Notes: generated by a model from the letters alone, not told the origin. Numbered from the stretch's first letter, positions 53,401 through 62,278 are shown. The stretch is DNA of 64,000 nucleotides from Permianibacter fluminis (GCF_013179735.1 NZ_JABMEG010000001.1:3348001-3412000); one strand, 5' to 3'. A program made the numbers and translations.

Positions 53401-55143
53401 TCAGTTCAGCTGCAGGATGCCGCCCTTTATCGTGGTCGTTGCGGCACTGGAAAGTTCGGCACTGACCGCGCCCTCCAGCTTCATCTCGGTACCGCCCTTG
53501 ACGTTGAAGCCAAGGCCAGACTCCAGCTTGCAATCGGTGGCGGCTTTCAGTTCAATCGCCTTGATGCTTTCAATCTTGATGCCGTCAGCGGTCATTTCGA
53601 TCTTGTTGCCGTGCTGGTCGGCAAGGCGTATGACTTTCTCGTCCTCATCCAGCGTCAACTTGTTCCCCGCCGGCGTTTCCAACTGCAGAATCTTTTTCTC
53701 GTCATTGAAATACAGCTTCATTTTTTCCCGGCTTTGGAACAGCTTTTCATGGTTGTCGTCCTTGCCTTCCAGCGGCGCCGGCAATGAACTGCTGTGCAGC
53801 ATGCCGAGCATCACTGCCCGGCGCGGATCATCTTCCAGAAAGCCCAGCACGACTTCATCGCCGATTTCCGGCCGAAAGAAAAACCCGCGCTCCTTGCCAG
53901 CATCGAGGCTGGCCACCCTTGCCCAAATGCCATCCTGATCGGTATCCACCATCGGCAAACGCACCCGGACCCGGTGCTCGCCTTCCGGGTCTTCGTTGCT
54001 GATGACAACGCCGATTTGCAAACCGCTGACACTGGGCAACAGCGCGCCCGCCTGCGGCGCCGACACGTTGTGCTGCTCGGCAAACCAGTGCTGCTGACTA
54101 CCAAATTGCAGATGGGTCTTCCAGCCCTGAACCAAATCAAACTCATGACGAACGCCGGTGACGAACACATTGCCGTTGAAGCGCTCGCCGACCCCGCCAA
54201 CCGTCACCACATCACCGGGATTCACGGTCCCGATGCCTTCGCATTTGATCCGGCCGCAGACCTTGCTGATCTGCACTTTCTGCCACTGGGCATCGGCCCA
54301 GGCCTGAGCTTCATCCTCGGCCAGCGCGGCATGATGCAAGGCAAACTGGTCCAGACCGATCACGGCGGCCAATGAATCTTCGCTGTAATTGCCTGGCCCT
54401 TGTACCGTTGGCGTTGCACCGTCGCATTGCACCAACGCCTGAGTCGCCGGATCCCAACTGATTCCCTTGACCGCGGCAAATTGCCGACGACTGTCAATCT
54501 CGGCATCGAACTCCAATACCGTGGCGCCGAACTGCAAACTGCATTTTGGACTGCCGGACATTGCCGCTGCTTTCACGATGAGCTTGTCAGCGTCGGTCAG
54601 CACCATCTTTCCGTTGGCTTCGGCGCGAGTCAGCAGAAAGTCCCAATCTGTGCTGCGGTATTGCACGAGCTGCTCGTGCTTGACCTTGCTGGCCTCGACT
54701 TCGGCGGTCAGCCCGGCGGCAGTCGCCAGGGCTTCCATGACTTCGCTGTCTTTCTGATCAAAGTAACAGGCATTGCGTCGGCCCACGGTCAGCGTGCTGG
54801 CCTTGTGCCGACACTCAATGACCAGCTGTGGCGAACTTTGCTCACGTACCTTCAACGACTGTTTGATCACAATGCCCTTGAACAGCGACACCGGATCGCC
54901 GCCAGCGCCGGCCAGCACCTCCACCTCCTTGCCCGGTGCAAACAGATCGGTATTGCTGAGCGGAAAATCACTGCTCGATGCTGCGCCGTCCTGATAAACC
55001 AGACGTAGCGCACTGATCGTATTGACCGCCTTTACGACCGACAGCGCCAGCAACTGATGCTCACGGCCCACTGCGGTGCCGCTGGCTTTGACCGTGAACT
55101 CGCGATGCTCCGCCGCGATCGGCAAGGTCCGGGCGTCAGCCAT
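53401..55143 (-). CDS. VgrG-like spike protein (Afp8-like)
   Basis: The protein has 580 residues. Residues 1-350 correspond to the gp27-like hub (FKGIVIKQSLKV, YFDQKDSEVMEALATAAGL, YRSTDWDFLLTRAEANGK). Residues about 370-460 are the gp5 OB fold with GEHRVRVRLPMVDTDQDGIWARV and FFFRPEIGDEVVLGFLEDDPRRAVMLG. The end is a repetitive triple beta-helix needle (ETPAGNKLTLDEDEKVIRL, KIEMTADGIKIESIKAIELKA). It forms the trimeric puncturing spike at the base of the tube. There is no C-terminal effector extension. Confidence 0.92.
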   Translation of the reverse strand: MADARTLPIAAEHREFTVKASGTAVGREHQLLALSVVKAVNTISALRLVYQDGAASSSDFPLSNTDLFAPGKEVEVLAGAGGDPVSLFKGIVIKQSLKVREQSSPQLVIECRHKASTLTVGRRNACYFDQKDSEVMEALATAAGLTAEVEASKVKHEQLVQYRSTDWDFLLTRAEANGKMVLTDADKLIVKAAAMSGSPKCSLQFGATVLEFDAEIDSRRQFAAVKGISWDPATQALVQCDGATPTVQGPGNYSEDSLAAVIGLDQFALHHAALAEDEAQAWADAQWQKVQISKVCGRIKCEGIGTVNPGDVVTVGGVGERFNGNVFVTGVRHEFDLVQGWKTHLQFGSQQHWFAEQHNVSAPQAGALLPSVSGLQIGVVISNEDPEGEHRVRVRLPMVDTDQDGIWARVASLDAGKERGFFFRPEIGDEVVLGFLEDDPRRAVMLGMLHSSSLPAPLEGKDDNHEKLFQSREKMKLYFNDEKKILQLETPAGNKLTLDEDEKVIRLADQHGNKIEMTADGIKIESIKAIELKAATDCKLESGLGFNVKGGTEMKLEGAVSAELSSAATTTIKGGILQLN

Positions 55144-55176
55144 GATTCGGGCTCCGGACAGCTTGGCTCCGGGACT

Positions 55177-55863
55177 TCATGAGCGCTTCTCCAGTGGCGG
55201 AAAAAAAAGCCGACTGCCAGCCTTCAGCTCCCGGAAATGATCAAGGCCATTGGCTTCCGCGACTTGCCGGAACAAACCCGGATCGCCATAAATTTGGTAA
55301 CACAGCATCGGCAAGGTATCGCCTGCCTTGATTTGCCGGACATGGGTCAAGTCCGGTGACGAATCCTGAGCAAGGGCAACCCGGGTCTGGTCATCGACAG
55401 CATCAGTAAAAGTCGCAGTAATAACCGCTCGCAGCGGCACGCCGCTGGCCTTGAACATCTTGTAAGCAATCGATGCGCTCTTCAGCACACAGCGTTTGAC
55501 TTGCAAGGTGCCCCACACCACTTTCAGATAATTGGGCCGGTGAATATTGCCGTTGTAACCGGTCACCGTCTGAAAGCGTTCGACCTCAGTCTGCACATCA
55601 ATGACCTTGCCGGCCGCGCCAGTGCCATCGATGAAAAAGGTCAGCGACATATCGCCGGGTTTGACCTTCTTGAAATTCATCTTGCTGTTGGTGGTACCGG
55701 AACCCTGGGCGCTGTCGTATTCCATGTCATACGCCAGCGTGATCTCGTTCGGGTTGACGAACGAAACAAATTCGCCGATGACGTCGCCATTGCAATCCGG
55801 CTGTTCAAACGCCTTGATCCGGATTTTCTCCAGCTCGCCTCGTGCCGCTCCAGAATCCGCCAT
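55177..55863 (-). CDS. LysM-containing baseplate hub protein (Afp7-like)
   Basis: The protein has 228 residues. The N-terminal 160 residues contain VSFVNPNEITLAYDMEYDSAQGSG and LKVVWGTLQVKRCVLKSASIAYKMF, typical of the Afp7/gp53-like family. The C-terminal LysM domain (about 170-225) reads RQIKAGDTLPMLCYQIYGDPGLFRQVAEANGLDHFRELKAGSRLFFPP. In contractile systems this protein links spike hub and tube; LysM here is structural rather than cell-wall binding. It precedes the spike gene by 33 bases. Confidence 0.88.
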   Translation of the reverse strand: MADSGAARGELEKIRIKAFEQPDCNGDVIGEFVSFVNPNEITLAYDMEYDSAQGSGTTNSKMNFKKVKPGDMSLTFFIDGTGAAGKVIDVQTEVERFQTVTGYNGNIHRPNYLKVVWGTLQVKRCVLKSASIAYKMFKASGVPLRAVITATFTDAVDDQTRVALAQDSSPDLTHVRQIKAGDTLPMLCYQIYGDPGLFRQVAEANGLDHFRELKAGSRLFFPPLEKRS

Positions 55864-55866
55864 GGC

Positions 55867-56028
55867 TCAGCGCTCTTCCTTCTGGTCCAGAATTTCCAGC
55901 ACCCGCTCGACGCACTCGCTGATGATGGCCTGCTTGTCACCCGTGGCATCGCCACCACTGGCGGCACCGCCAGAGGCTTGATTGCTGACTTCAACCGAAA
56001 TCACCACTTCATCAATGATGATGGGCAT
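55867..56028 (-). CDS. DUF5908 small eCIS protein
   Basis: The start is the ATG at 56028, just behind a GGAG sequence, giving 53 residues (MPIIIDEVVISVEVSNQ...). The N-terminal strand pattern and the C-terminal helix ISECVERVLEILDQKEER match DUF5908, a very short family encoded between tube and hub genes in eCIS loci. It may be a chaperone or an assembly factor; its function is unknown. Three bases separate it from the LysM protein gene. Confidence 0.75.
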   Translation of the reverse strand: MPIIIDEVVISVEVSNQASGGAASGGDATGDKQAIISECVERVLEILDQKEER

Positions 56029-56142
56029 AGCCTTCTCCTCCTTGCCGGTCTGCAGCAACTGACGTACGAGCAGCTGGAGCTCGAATCGTCGATATCCCGT
56101 TGCCACCAGACTGCCGTGCTGTAGCCATTGGCCGCGGCACGA

Positions 56143-56589
56143 CTAGGCCCGGTCCTGGGTAAAGTACTGGTAATAAAATTGCAGGCTCTCGACCACCACG
56201 GCATTGCTGCTAGCATTCAGGTCACTGACCGCCCACTTGGTGGGAAAGGCGTTTACAACCGTCCAGGTCAGCAAGGGATCATGATTTTCATTGAGCAGCT
56301 TGACGACGATATTGCGCGGCGACAGCACGTCTTTTTCAATGTTGTCACGGACCCAGTTCCAGATTTCCGACTTCAGCAGCAGCCCGCGCTTGAGCACCAA
56401 CTCGGGATATTTGGCCCGGTTTGGATATTTCTGGACAAAGCGATTCTCGCCACCCTCGGCCACTTCTTCGGTGGCGAGCTCGACCGACAAGCCGCTGATC
56501 TCCGAAAACCGGACATCATTGCCATCGGGCGGAATGCCTGCGACTTCCACCTTGAAGTGAAAGCCGACCGGCGGGTAATAAATCGCCAT
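56143..56589 (-). CDS. Inner tube protein (second copy, Afp5-like)
   Basis: The protein has 148 residues and is a T4 gp19-like tube protein: VGFHFKVEVAGIPPDGNDVRFSEISGLSVELATEEVAEGGENRF, LVLKRGLLLKSEIWNWV and VVKLLNENHDPLLTWTVVNAFPTKWAVSDLNASSNAVVVESLQFYY. It is shorter in similarity to the first tube protein, with an extended acidic loop, and in the Afp layout corresponds to the tube initiator ring next to the hub. Its gene is 17 bases from the other tube gene. Confidence 0.9.
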   Translation of the reverse strand: MAIYYPPVGFHFKVEVAGIPPDGNDVRFSEISGLSVELATEEVAEGGENRFVQKYPNRAKYPELVLKRGLLLKSEIWNWVRDNIEKDVLSPRNIVVKLLNENHDPLLTWTVVNAFPTKWAVSDLNASSNAVVVESLQFYYQYFTQDRA

Positions 56590-56606
56590 CGTCAGGGCTC
56601 CGCCGA

Positions 56607-57041
56607 CTATTCGTTCTGCAGTTCCAGCCCCTCATGGGCCAGCTCGACCGATTCGATGGCGACTTCATTGGCCGACGCCTTCAACGCCGGGCCTTCAACC
56701 TTGACCGGAAAAGCGTTCATGATTTTCCAGACCATCACCGGCTGATGCTCTTCATTGAGCAGGCTGATGACGAGATTGCGTCGCTCCACGGTATTGAGCT
56801 TGACCGTGCTGAGCCATTTGAAAAAATCATTGTCGCCTTTGATGATGCCGCGCTTGAGCGTGACATTGCTGAACTTGCGCAGCCCCGGCATTTTGATCGA
56901 CGAGTATTCAGGGAACGAGCCATCGCGATACTCGATAGCCTGATTTTCCTGGGTCAACCCGGCGACTTCGGAAAAGCCAACCCGTTTGCCGCCCCATTCG
57001 ACGGTGAAATGGAAAGTCGGAATTGGATAGGGAGTGGGCAT
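56607..57041 (-). CDS. Main inner tube protein (gp19-like, Afp1-like)
   Basis: The protein has 144 residues: FHFTVEWGGKRVGFSEVAGLTQENQAIEYRDGSFPEYSSIKMPGL, NVTLKRGIIKGDNDFFKWLST and LLNEEHQPVMVWKIMNAFPVKVEGPALKASANEVAIESVELAHEGL. It is a tube (Hcp-like) protein that stacks as hexamers to form the inner channel. An excellent AGGAGG ribosome-binding site precedes its ATG, which fits a protein needed in many copies. It follows the sheath gene. Confidence 0.92.
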   Translation of the reverse strand: MPTPYPIPTFHFTVEWGGKRVGFSEVAGLTQENQAIEYRDGSFPEYSSIKMPGLRKFSNVTLKRGIIKGDNDFFKWLSTVKLNTVERRNLVISLLNEEHQPVMVWKIMNAFPVKVEGPALKASANEVAIESVELAHEGLELQNE

Positions 57042-57061
57042 GATGCAAAACCTCCTGTTTT

Positions 57062-57127
57062 CATTGAATCCTGAACGTTATTGAATCCGAACGTCATTTA
57101 CTTCTGGACCTCATTGGTCCTGAACGT
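57062..57127 (-). repeat. Degenerate tandem repeats between sheath and tube genes
   Basis: Variants of a 16-17 base unit (TTGAATCCTGAACGT, TTGAATCCGAACGT, TTGGTCCTGAACGT) occur three to four times in the short gap between sheath stop and tube start. They may help set the ratio of sheath to tube message or be a stuttered leader. Confidence 0.4.
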
Positions 57128-57134
57128 CACCAGC

Positions 57135-58547
57135 TCACGAGGTCTGCAACTTGTGCGAGAACTTCAGGATGATGAATTCCGCCGGCCGCACCACCGCCAT
57201 GCCGATTTCGACGTTCATCCGCCCTTCCAGAATGTCCTGCGAGTTCATCGTGGTACCGAGGCCGCATTTGACGAAGAAGGCATCCTTTGGTGTCGCCCCG
57301 GCCAGCGCGCCTTCTCGCCATTTGTCGATCAGGTAGTTTTCGATCATGCCGCGGACCTTGACCCAGGTATTGGCATCGTTGGGTTCGAACACAGCCCAGT
57401 AGGTCGATTTCTTGATCGACTCCTCAACCATGTTGAAGAACCGCCGCACCGACACATAACGCCATTCGTTGTCATTACCGGCCAGCGTGCGCGCACCCCA
57501 GACCAAGGTGCCTTTTCCGGCAAACGCGCGAATGGCGTTGATCGACTTGCCAGTGGTGGCATCGACGTTCAGATCGTCCTGCTTGAGATTGTCCAGCCGC
57601 ACCATCGGCTCAATGACATTGACCAGGCTGACGTTGGCCGGCGCTTTCCAGACGCCGCGATTAGCGTCAGTCGCGGCATAGACGCCAGCGACCGCACCGC
57701 TTGGCGGCAGCGCAATGAAGTGATCCTTCAAGGCGGTCTTGACGAAGTTGTACAGCGCGGTGTTGCTGCTCTTGAAGGTGACCAGATCAGCAGGCGCATT
57801 GACGCCGACCGTGACATCGACATTGGTTTCACCCACATTGATGTAGTAGTTCAGGGTCGATTTGATAAACGGATAATAGCTGGCGCCATATTTGAGATGG
57901 TTGTTGCCAAAGTAACCGCGATTGGCAGTCAAACCGGCCGGATCGAGGCTGATGCCACCATCGCGAATATCAAAGATGCAGAAGCGATCGCGCAGCTTGT
58001 CGCACTGACCCAGCATTGCCTGAACCAGCGAGGTGTAGTCGGCGGTACTGAGCTTGACTGCCTCCGGAATCACCAACAGGGTCGGCTCGTCTTCCAGCGC
58101 CACGGCATCGAGGCCGTCCTGCAAACCAAAACCGGTCGCTGGTGCCTGGGTGCCATCGCCAGTCAAATCGATCACAGCTGGCGTCTGGAAATAACCAACC
58201 GACACGACATAGCACTGACTGCCGCCATTATCGAAATACATCTTGACGCTGTAATAGAGCAGGTAGGCAATGGTAGGCAACGCCACACTGCTAACCGAAT
58301 AGGCACCGTTACCCAGATCAGCAACCGTGATGCCTATCGTTTCCTCCTTCGGCAGTCCGTACAGGCTCTCAAACTCCTTCAGCGAGTAGATCTTGGTCGG
58401 CTTCATATGAAGATCATCTGCGGTATTGCGGCTGGCTTTTTCGGTGTAGCCAACGAAAGCCGGAATGGCAGTCCCCACCTCCGCCACCGAGGGCGGGAAA
58501 ACCGGGATCTCTTCAACATAGACATTCGGTGTTTTATAGGTGGCCAT
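57135..58547 (-). CDS. Contractile tail sheath protein (Afp2-4-like)
   Basis: The protein has 470 residues. The N-terminal strand KTPNVYVEEIPVFPPSVAEVGTAIPAFVGYTEKA is a sheath hallmark. The conserved C-terminal domain follows: GARTLAGNDNEWRYVSVRRFFNMVEESIKKSTYWAVFEPNDANTW, then LYDIL-type WREGALAGATPKDAFFVKCGLGTTM and GMAVVRPAEFIILKFSHKL. It is the contractile outer sheath. Only one sheath gene is present, whereas Afp has three. GAGGAG precedes the ATG. It is a strong anchor for calling the cluster a contractile system. Confidence 0.95.
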   Translation of the reverse strand: MATYKTPNVYVEEIPVFPPSVAEVGTAIPAFVGYTEKASRNTADDLHMKPTKIYSLKEFESLYGLPKEETIGITVADLGNGAYSVSSVALPTIAYLLYYSVKMYFDNGGSQCYVVSVGYFQTPAVIDLTGDGTQAPATGFGLQDGLDAVALEDEPTLLVIPEAVKLSTADYTSLVQAMLGQCDKLRDRFCIFDIRDGGISLDPAGLTANRGYFGNNHLKYGASYYPFIKSTLNYYINVGETNVDVTVGVNAPADLVTFKSSNTALYNFVKTALKDHFIALPPSGAVAGVYAATDANRGVWKAPANVSLVNVIEPMVRLDNLKQDDLNVDATTGKSINAIRAFAGKGTLVWGARTLAGNDNEWRYVSVRRFFNMVEESIKKSTYWAVFEPNDANTWVKVRGMIENYLIDKWREGALAGATPKDAFFVKCGLGTTMNSQDILEGRMNVEIGMAVVRPAEFIILKFSHKLQTS

Positions 58548-58724
58548 CGCTCGGCTCCTCTGATAGATAAACGCGTTTCCGTTGCTTACAAAGCGCCGTC
58601 ATCAAGCAACGGCTTGCTCATGCCTTACTGCCAACTGCCCTGCCTGATATTTGACCCCGTCATCACCCTTGCCGCCGCTGTTGTTGCCGGATACTGCTGC
58701 CGGATACTGCTGCCAGAAAAGCCG

Positions 58725-59741
58725 CTAGGGCTTGCTGACATGCACGATCAAGTCTGCCGTTGCACTGTCAGGCCCCGGTTGCGGCAAATGCTCGATTAAC
58801 ACGTCGCCATTGCGCCGCAGCTGCAGCTTGCGCCGTGGTGTCACCTGTCGGCTCAACGCCTGTTGCGAGCGAAACAGCACCACGGCCTCACCGTGCCGGG
58901 CCAGCAAGTTGACCGGCAGCTCATCGGCGCCGAAATCGGCAGCCGCGATGCGTTGAAAATTGATTGGCGCGCGACTGTCTTCAGCGAACCCCTGATCGGT
59001 GACCACCAACTGGCTAAACTCCGCATTGCTGTAGTTGCGCACGACCAGATAGAAACTGAGCGTCTGTTGGCGGGCATCGAAGTCAACGACAAAGGCGGCG
59101 GGCGCCGCGTAAAACGCACTGGCAATTTCGAGATCCAGCAACGCGGTTACGGATTGCTGCGCCAACTCCGGATCCAGATAGAGTGGATGCGTTACCGTCA
59201 GGTTGCCCGGGAACCGCTCTTCCAACATGTATGGGCCCGGTAGCAGGCCGCGCAAATCCAGCGCCATGCCGGTTCGATCATTGGCGGCCGTGACCGTTTC
59301 GCTGCGCAGTGTGGCGGCATTGCGATCGGTGAGTACCAGCGTGACCGGTCGCTCGGACCGGCTGAACTCGTGGCGATAGATGCCGCCAGCGAGCGCCATC
59401 CGCACCGGCGCATCCAGCGCACCCGCCGCCACGGTATTCCGGTACACCACCACCTCGCCGTTGTCAGCCAGCGGATTGGCGGTGAAATTGGCAAAGTACG
59501 GGTTGGTCAAACGCAGGCCCAGACGGAGTCGTTGGCCGATTTGCGGCGCCACCGCCGCACCAAGACCGTCCTGCTCGTACAGCAGGTGCCAGGTATCGTT
59601 CAGCGTCTTGCCCATCATCCGACCACGACGCAACAGGGCCTGGCTGTCTTCGGGCAGCACAAAACCAAAATCGCGGCAGTTGCCGCCGTAGTAGTCGTGC
59701 GTAATCGCAACACTGAGCAGCACATCAAAACGAGTGCTCAT
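58725..59741 (-). CDS. eCIS-associated protein of unknown function (338 aa)
   Basis: The protein has 338 residues, mostly beta-rich: SVAITHDYYGGNCRDFGFVLPEDSQALLRRGRMMGK near the start, a middle part like an immunoglobulin-type or carbohydrate-binding fold (GPYMLEERFPGNLTVTHPLYLDP), and LYLVVRNYSNAEFSQLVVTDQ. It has no signal peptide or membrane span and no recognised domain. It lies between the cap-like gene, whose end it overlaps by four bases, and the sheath gene, so it is an integral part of the operon. A structural or host-binding role is possible. Confidence 0.65.
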   Translation of the reverse strand: MSTRFDVLLSVAITHDYYGGNCRDFGFVLPEDSQALLRRGRMMGKTLNDTWHLLYEQDGLGAAVAPQIGQRLRLGLRLTNPYFANFTANPLADNGEVVVYRNTVAAGALDAPVRMALAGGIYRHEFSRSERPVTLVLTDRNAATLRSETVTAANDRTGMALDLRGLLPGPYMLEERFPGNLTVTHPLYLDPELAQQSVTALLDLEIASAFYAAPAAFVVDFDARQQTLSFYLVVRNYSNAEFSQLVVTDQGFAEDSRAPINFQRIAAADFGADELPVNLLARHGEAVVLFRSQQALSRQVTPRRKLQLRRNGDVLIEHLPQPGPDSATADLIVHVSKP

Positions 59742-60307
59742 GGCTGCTGCAAGACCGTATTGATTTCAGTCAGCGGCGGCTGTATCGCCGAGGTTTCGAC
59801 ATCCTGCAGCACCGCCATGCGCAGCCGATAGATCACTGAAGGCAGCTGTTTGCCGCCGATGAAAGCCCAGATCTGGTTCAGTTGCTCATAGCTCGGCGAC
59901 AGCAATTCCAGCGTCAGTTTTTCAATGCGGGGATCGAGCCCGGGATAGTGATCCGGTGTAAACAACAGATGACTCTGGAAAAACGTCAAGACATGTGAAA
60001 GCTGACGCAGCGCCTGATCGTATTGCTTGAAGCGGGCACTGAACAGCACATGCAGGTTCAGTTTGAGCGGCGGCTGCAGCACGACATGCTGGCCGTTCAG
60101 ATAGGTGGTTTCCGGCAATTGCGAGCGCAAGATGCGCTCTTCTTCAATATTGATCAGCGACAAACCCAGAACGTCTTCCTTGATGGCCCATTTGCCGCTG
60201 TCATCGACCGGCTGACACAGCTCTACCTCACCAAAATTGCTGCCCGTGCGCAGCAACAGGTAAGTGTTGAGTTCCTTGGCCAAGAACTTCAGGGTGACGT
60301 CCAGCAT
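59738..60307 (-). CDS. DUF4255 protein, cap/terminator of the eCIS particle (Afp16-like)
   Basis: The start is the ATG at 60307 (MLDVTLKFLAKELNTYL), giving 189 residues. The sequence matches DUF4255: LAKELNTYLLLRTG, LGLSLINIEEERILRSQLP and LNLHVLFSARFKQYDQALRQLSHVLTFFQSH. DUF4255 proteins (Afp16 in Serratia) cap the particle by ending tube and sheath growth. It is the first gene of the cluster in transcription order and sits 58 bases from a perfect 16-base palindrome. Confidence 0.87.
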   Translation of the reverse strand: MLDVTLKFLAKELNTYLLLRTGSNFGEVELCQPVDDSGKWAIKEDVLGLSLINIEEERILRSQLPETTYLNGQHVVLQPPLKLNLHVLFSARFKQYDQALRQLSHVLTFFQSHLLFTPDHYPGLDPRIEKLTLELLSPSYEQLNQIWAFIGGKQLPSVIYRLRMAVLQDVETSAIQPPLTEINTVLQQP

Positions 60308-60365
60308 CCTTGCTGCATCCTCGTTGACACATCGCCATGAAAACCGCTGCAGTATCAACCGTTAT

Positions 60366-60381
60366 TGCCGATCGATCGGCA
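60366..60381. promoter_or_regulatory. Perfect 16-bp palindrome upstream of the eCIS operon
   Basis: TGCCGATCGATCGGCA reads the same on both strands and stands 58 bases before the first gene of the cluster, a natural place for an operator. It could bind a dimeric repressor or activator of the eCIS operon. No regulator gene is next to it. Confidence 0.45.
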
Positions 60382-61120
60382 GCGTTTTCGAATTGAATGA
60401 AGTGACCCGAAGCTGACAGCTCGTCGTTCGCGCGAACCTTTTCTTGCCATGCGCTGTGCTTGGTAGCCAATTCAGATGTCAGCCGAAATTGTGGCCGCCG
60501 CCAGATTTTTTTCGGAGACGTCAAAAATTTCGGACAAAGCTACCGCTGCTCAATGGCAACAGCCATCAAGCTCGAACCAAGCAAAGCAAGAAATACCCGC
60601 GCCAATGCGCATCAACGCATTGACGAACAGCATCTGGGAGAAAACAACACGAGGGATGAGGCAGCGCGCCGGCAAATCTATCGCATCCCTGACAACTGAC
60701 GGCGCACATCAAGACCGCTTCATTGAAGATCAGTGACTGACGTTCGTCAAGCCGCTTTTGCCGGAATGGCGATTGGCTCACAGGAAATGTCGATGAAGTC
60801 TCGACGGCGACCAGCGCTACCGCTAACAGACTGATGCCGTGTTGCAGCGGTACTTATGGCGCAAGCAAAGCGGTGACCAAGATGCCATGCGCACGAATTT
60901 ATTGTTGGTAATCAATGAGAAAACAGCGACGACAGCGCTGCGCTGATTGGGCTGAAGCGTCGGTAAATCGGGATACCCGCGGAGCTGCCGGCACCAGTTG
61001 GAGATGAATTCGCTGGCGCACATAACTGGTGCGTCGCCACAGTGGCCAGCGGGGTCGACGCCGCATGGTATCTCTACCAGCCGCGTAGACGTCGGGTAGC
61101 CATGAAAAGGGCGAAATGAG
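60382..61120. other. Gene-free interval upstream of the eCIS cluster
   Basis: Several short open frames exist on both strands but none has coding character, a ribosome-binding site or a recognisable product. Together with 60308-60381 it forms an unusually long gap for this compact window and presumably contains the eCIS promoter. I cannot place -35/-10 boxes with confidence. Confidence 0.6.
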
Positions 61121-61155
61121 AAGAGACTTCGGAAAATGGCGGAGAGGGTGGGATT
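61121..61155. repeat. Duplicate of the tRNA-Ser 3' end (possible attachment site)
   Basis: Bases 61121-61155 are a perfect 35-base copy of 61293-61327, which covers the last 19 bases of the tRNA-Ser gene (3' acceptor strand, part of the T-arm, CCA) and 16 bases beyond. The copies are 172 bases apart. Such 3'-end duplications arise by integration at tRNA genes or as remnants of a lost tandem tRNA. Confidence 0.8.
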
Positions 61156-61308
61156 TGTTGCGGCACGCCCTGTGCCGCAACCCTTCGGGCGGCTACGCCG
61201 CACAAAACGGCTTTCCCGCCGTTTTGTCGAACCCGTGTGGCTTCTCACCCACCCGCAGTGACTTCGGGTAGCGACGAGCAAAACTGAACAGGAAGAGACT
61301 TCGGAAAA

Positions 61309-61398
<90 letters not shown>

Positions 61399-61493
61399 GT
61401 GACGGGTACTTCGGCAATGCGGTACTGGTCGGCACACCACACTGTGCGTCCGGTCTTGAACCACGGCACCTTGGCAGGCACCTGACCGGACAG

Positions 61494-61521
61494 CGCCCCA
61501 GTCAGCAGGCTGACCGGGGCG
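61494..61521. terminator. GC-rich hairpin between purC and tRNA-Ser
   Basis: CGCCCCAGTCAG and CTGACCGGGGCG pair around CAGG with one mismatch. It lies 44 bases after the purC stop. No U-tract follows, so it could be a factor-dependent terminator, a processing site or a repeat-type palindrome. Confidence 0.45.
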
Positions 61522-61564
61522 CGCATTATGCTAAGACTTTTCGAAAATGAAAAGCCCTTATTGC

Positions 61565-62278
61565 TCAGTCCAGCGTAACGCCAAGGCGCTGCGCGACTTC
61601 TTCGTAGGCTTCGACAACACCGCCCAAGCCCTGACGGAAGCGATCCTTGTCCAGCTTCTTGCGGGTGGCTTTGTCCCACAACCGGCAACCGTCCGGGGAG
61701 AACTCGTCGCCCAGCACGATTTCGCCGTTCAAACGACCAAATTCCAGTTTGTAATCGACCAGAATCATGCCGGCTTCTTCGAACATCGCTTTCAGGATGT
61801 CGTTGACCTTGAACGTGAGTTCTTTCATCCGGGCGACTTCGGCGTCGGTGGCCCAGCCAAATGAACGGATATGGTATTCGTTGACCATCGGGTCATGCAG
61901 TTCGTCATTCTTCAAAAAGAATTCGAAGGTCGGCGGATTCAGCTCGATGCCTTCCTGAACGCCGAGGCGGCGGGTGATCGAACCGGCAGCCACGTTGCGC
62001 ACCACACACTCAACCGGAACCATGGTCAGTTTCTTGACCAGGCTGTCGGTATCGTTGAGCAATTTGACAAAGTGGCTGGGAATACCTGCCTGCGCCAGCT
62101 TGGTCATGATGAAGGCGTTGAACTTGTTGTTCACCATACCTTTGCGATCCAGCTGCGCCACTTTCTGACCATCAAAGGCCGAGGTGTCATTGCGGTAATG
62201 CATGATCACGTGATCAGCCAGCTCACAGCTGTAAACCGACTTGGCCTTGCCGCGGTAGAGTTCCTGCAACTTTTGCAT
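61565..62278 (-). CDS. purC: Phosphoribosylaminoimidazole-succinocarboxamide synthase PurC
   Basis: The start is the ATG at 62278 ([16 protein letters not shown]), matching the conserved N-terminus of the family; this gives 237 residues, the same as E. coli PurC. It shows [64 protein letters not shown]. It joins CAIR and aspartate using ATP to form SAICAR, step eight of purine synthesis. It follows bamC and an MBL-hydrolase gene on the same strand, a conserved gammaproteobacterial neighbourhood. Confidence 0.96.
   Translation of the reverse strand: MQKLQELYRGKAKSVYSCELADHVIMHYRNDTSAFDGQKVAQLDRKGMVNNKFNAFIMTKLAQAGIPSHFVKLLNDTDSLVKKLTMVPVECVVRNVAAGSITRRLGVQEGIELNPPTFEFFLKNDELHDPMVNEYHIRSFGWATDAEVARMKELTFKVNDILKAMFEEAGMILVDYKLEFGRLNGEIVLGDEFSPDGCRLWDKATRKKLDKDRFRQGLGGVVEAYEEVAQRLGVTLD

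Noticed and set aside
57081-58799. Long plus-strand frame (572 codons) opposite the sheath gene
   Set aside because: It is the antisense shadow of the sheath gene, rich in Arg, His and Gln, with no recognisable domain.
37654-60307. Type VI secretion system
   Set aside because: VgrG, PAAR, sheath and tube are shared with T6SS, but TssJ/L/M, ClpV and TssA-type genes are absent while DUF4255, DUF5908, DUF4157 and the Afp15-type ATPase are present.
37654-60307. Prophage or R-type pyocin
   Set aside because: No integrase, capsid, portal, terminase, holin or lysin genes, and the LysM/DUF4255/AAA+ set is specific to eCIS.
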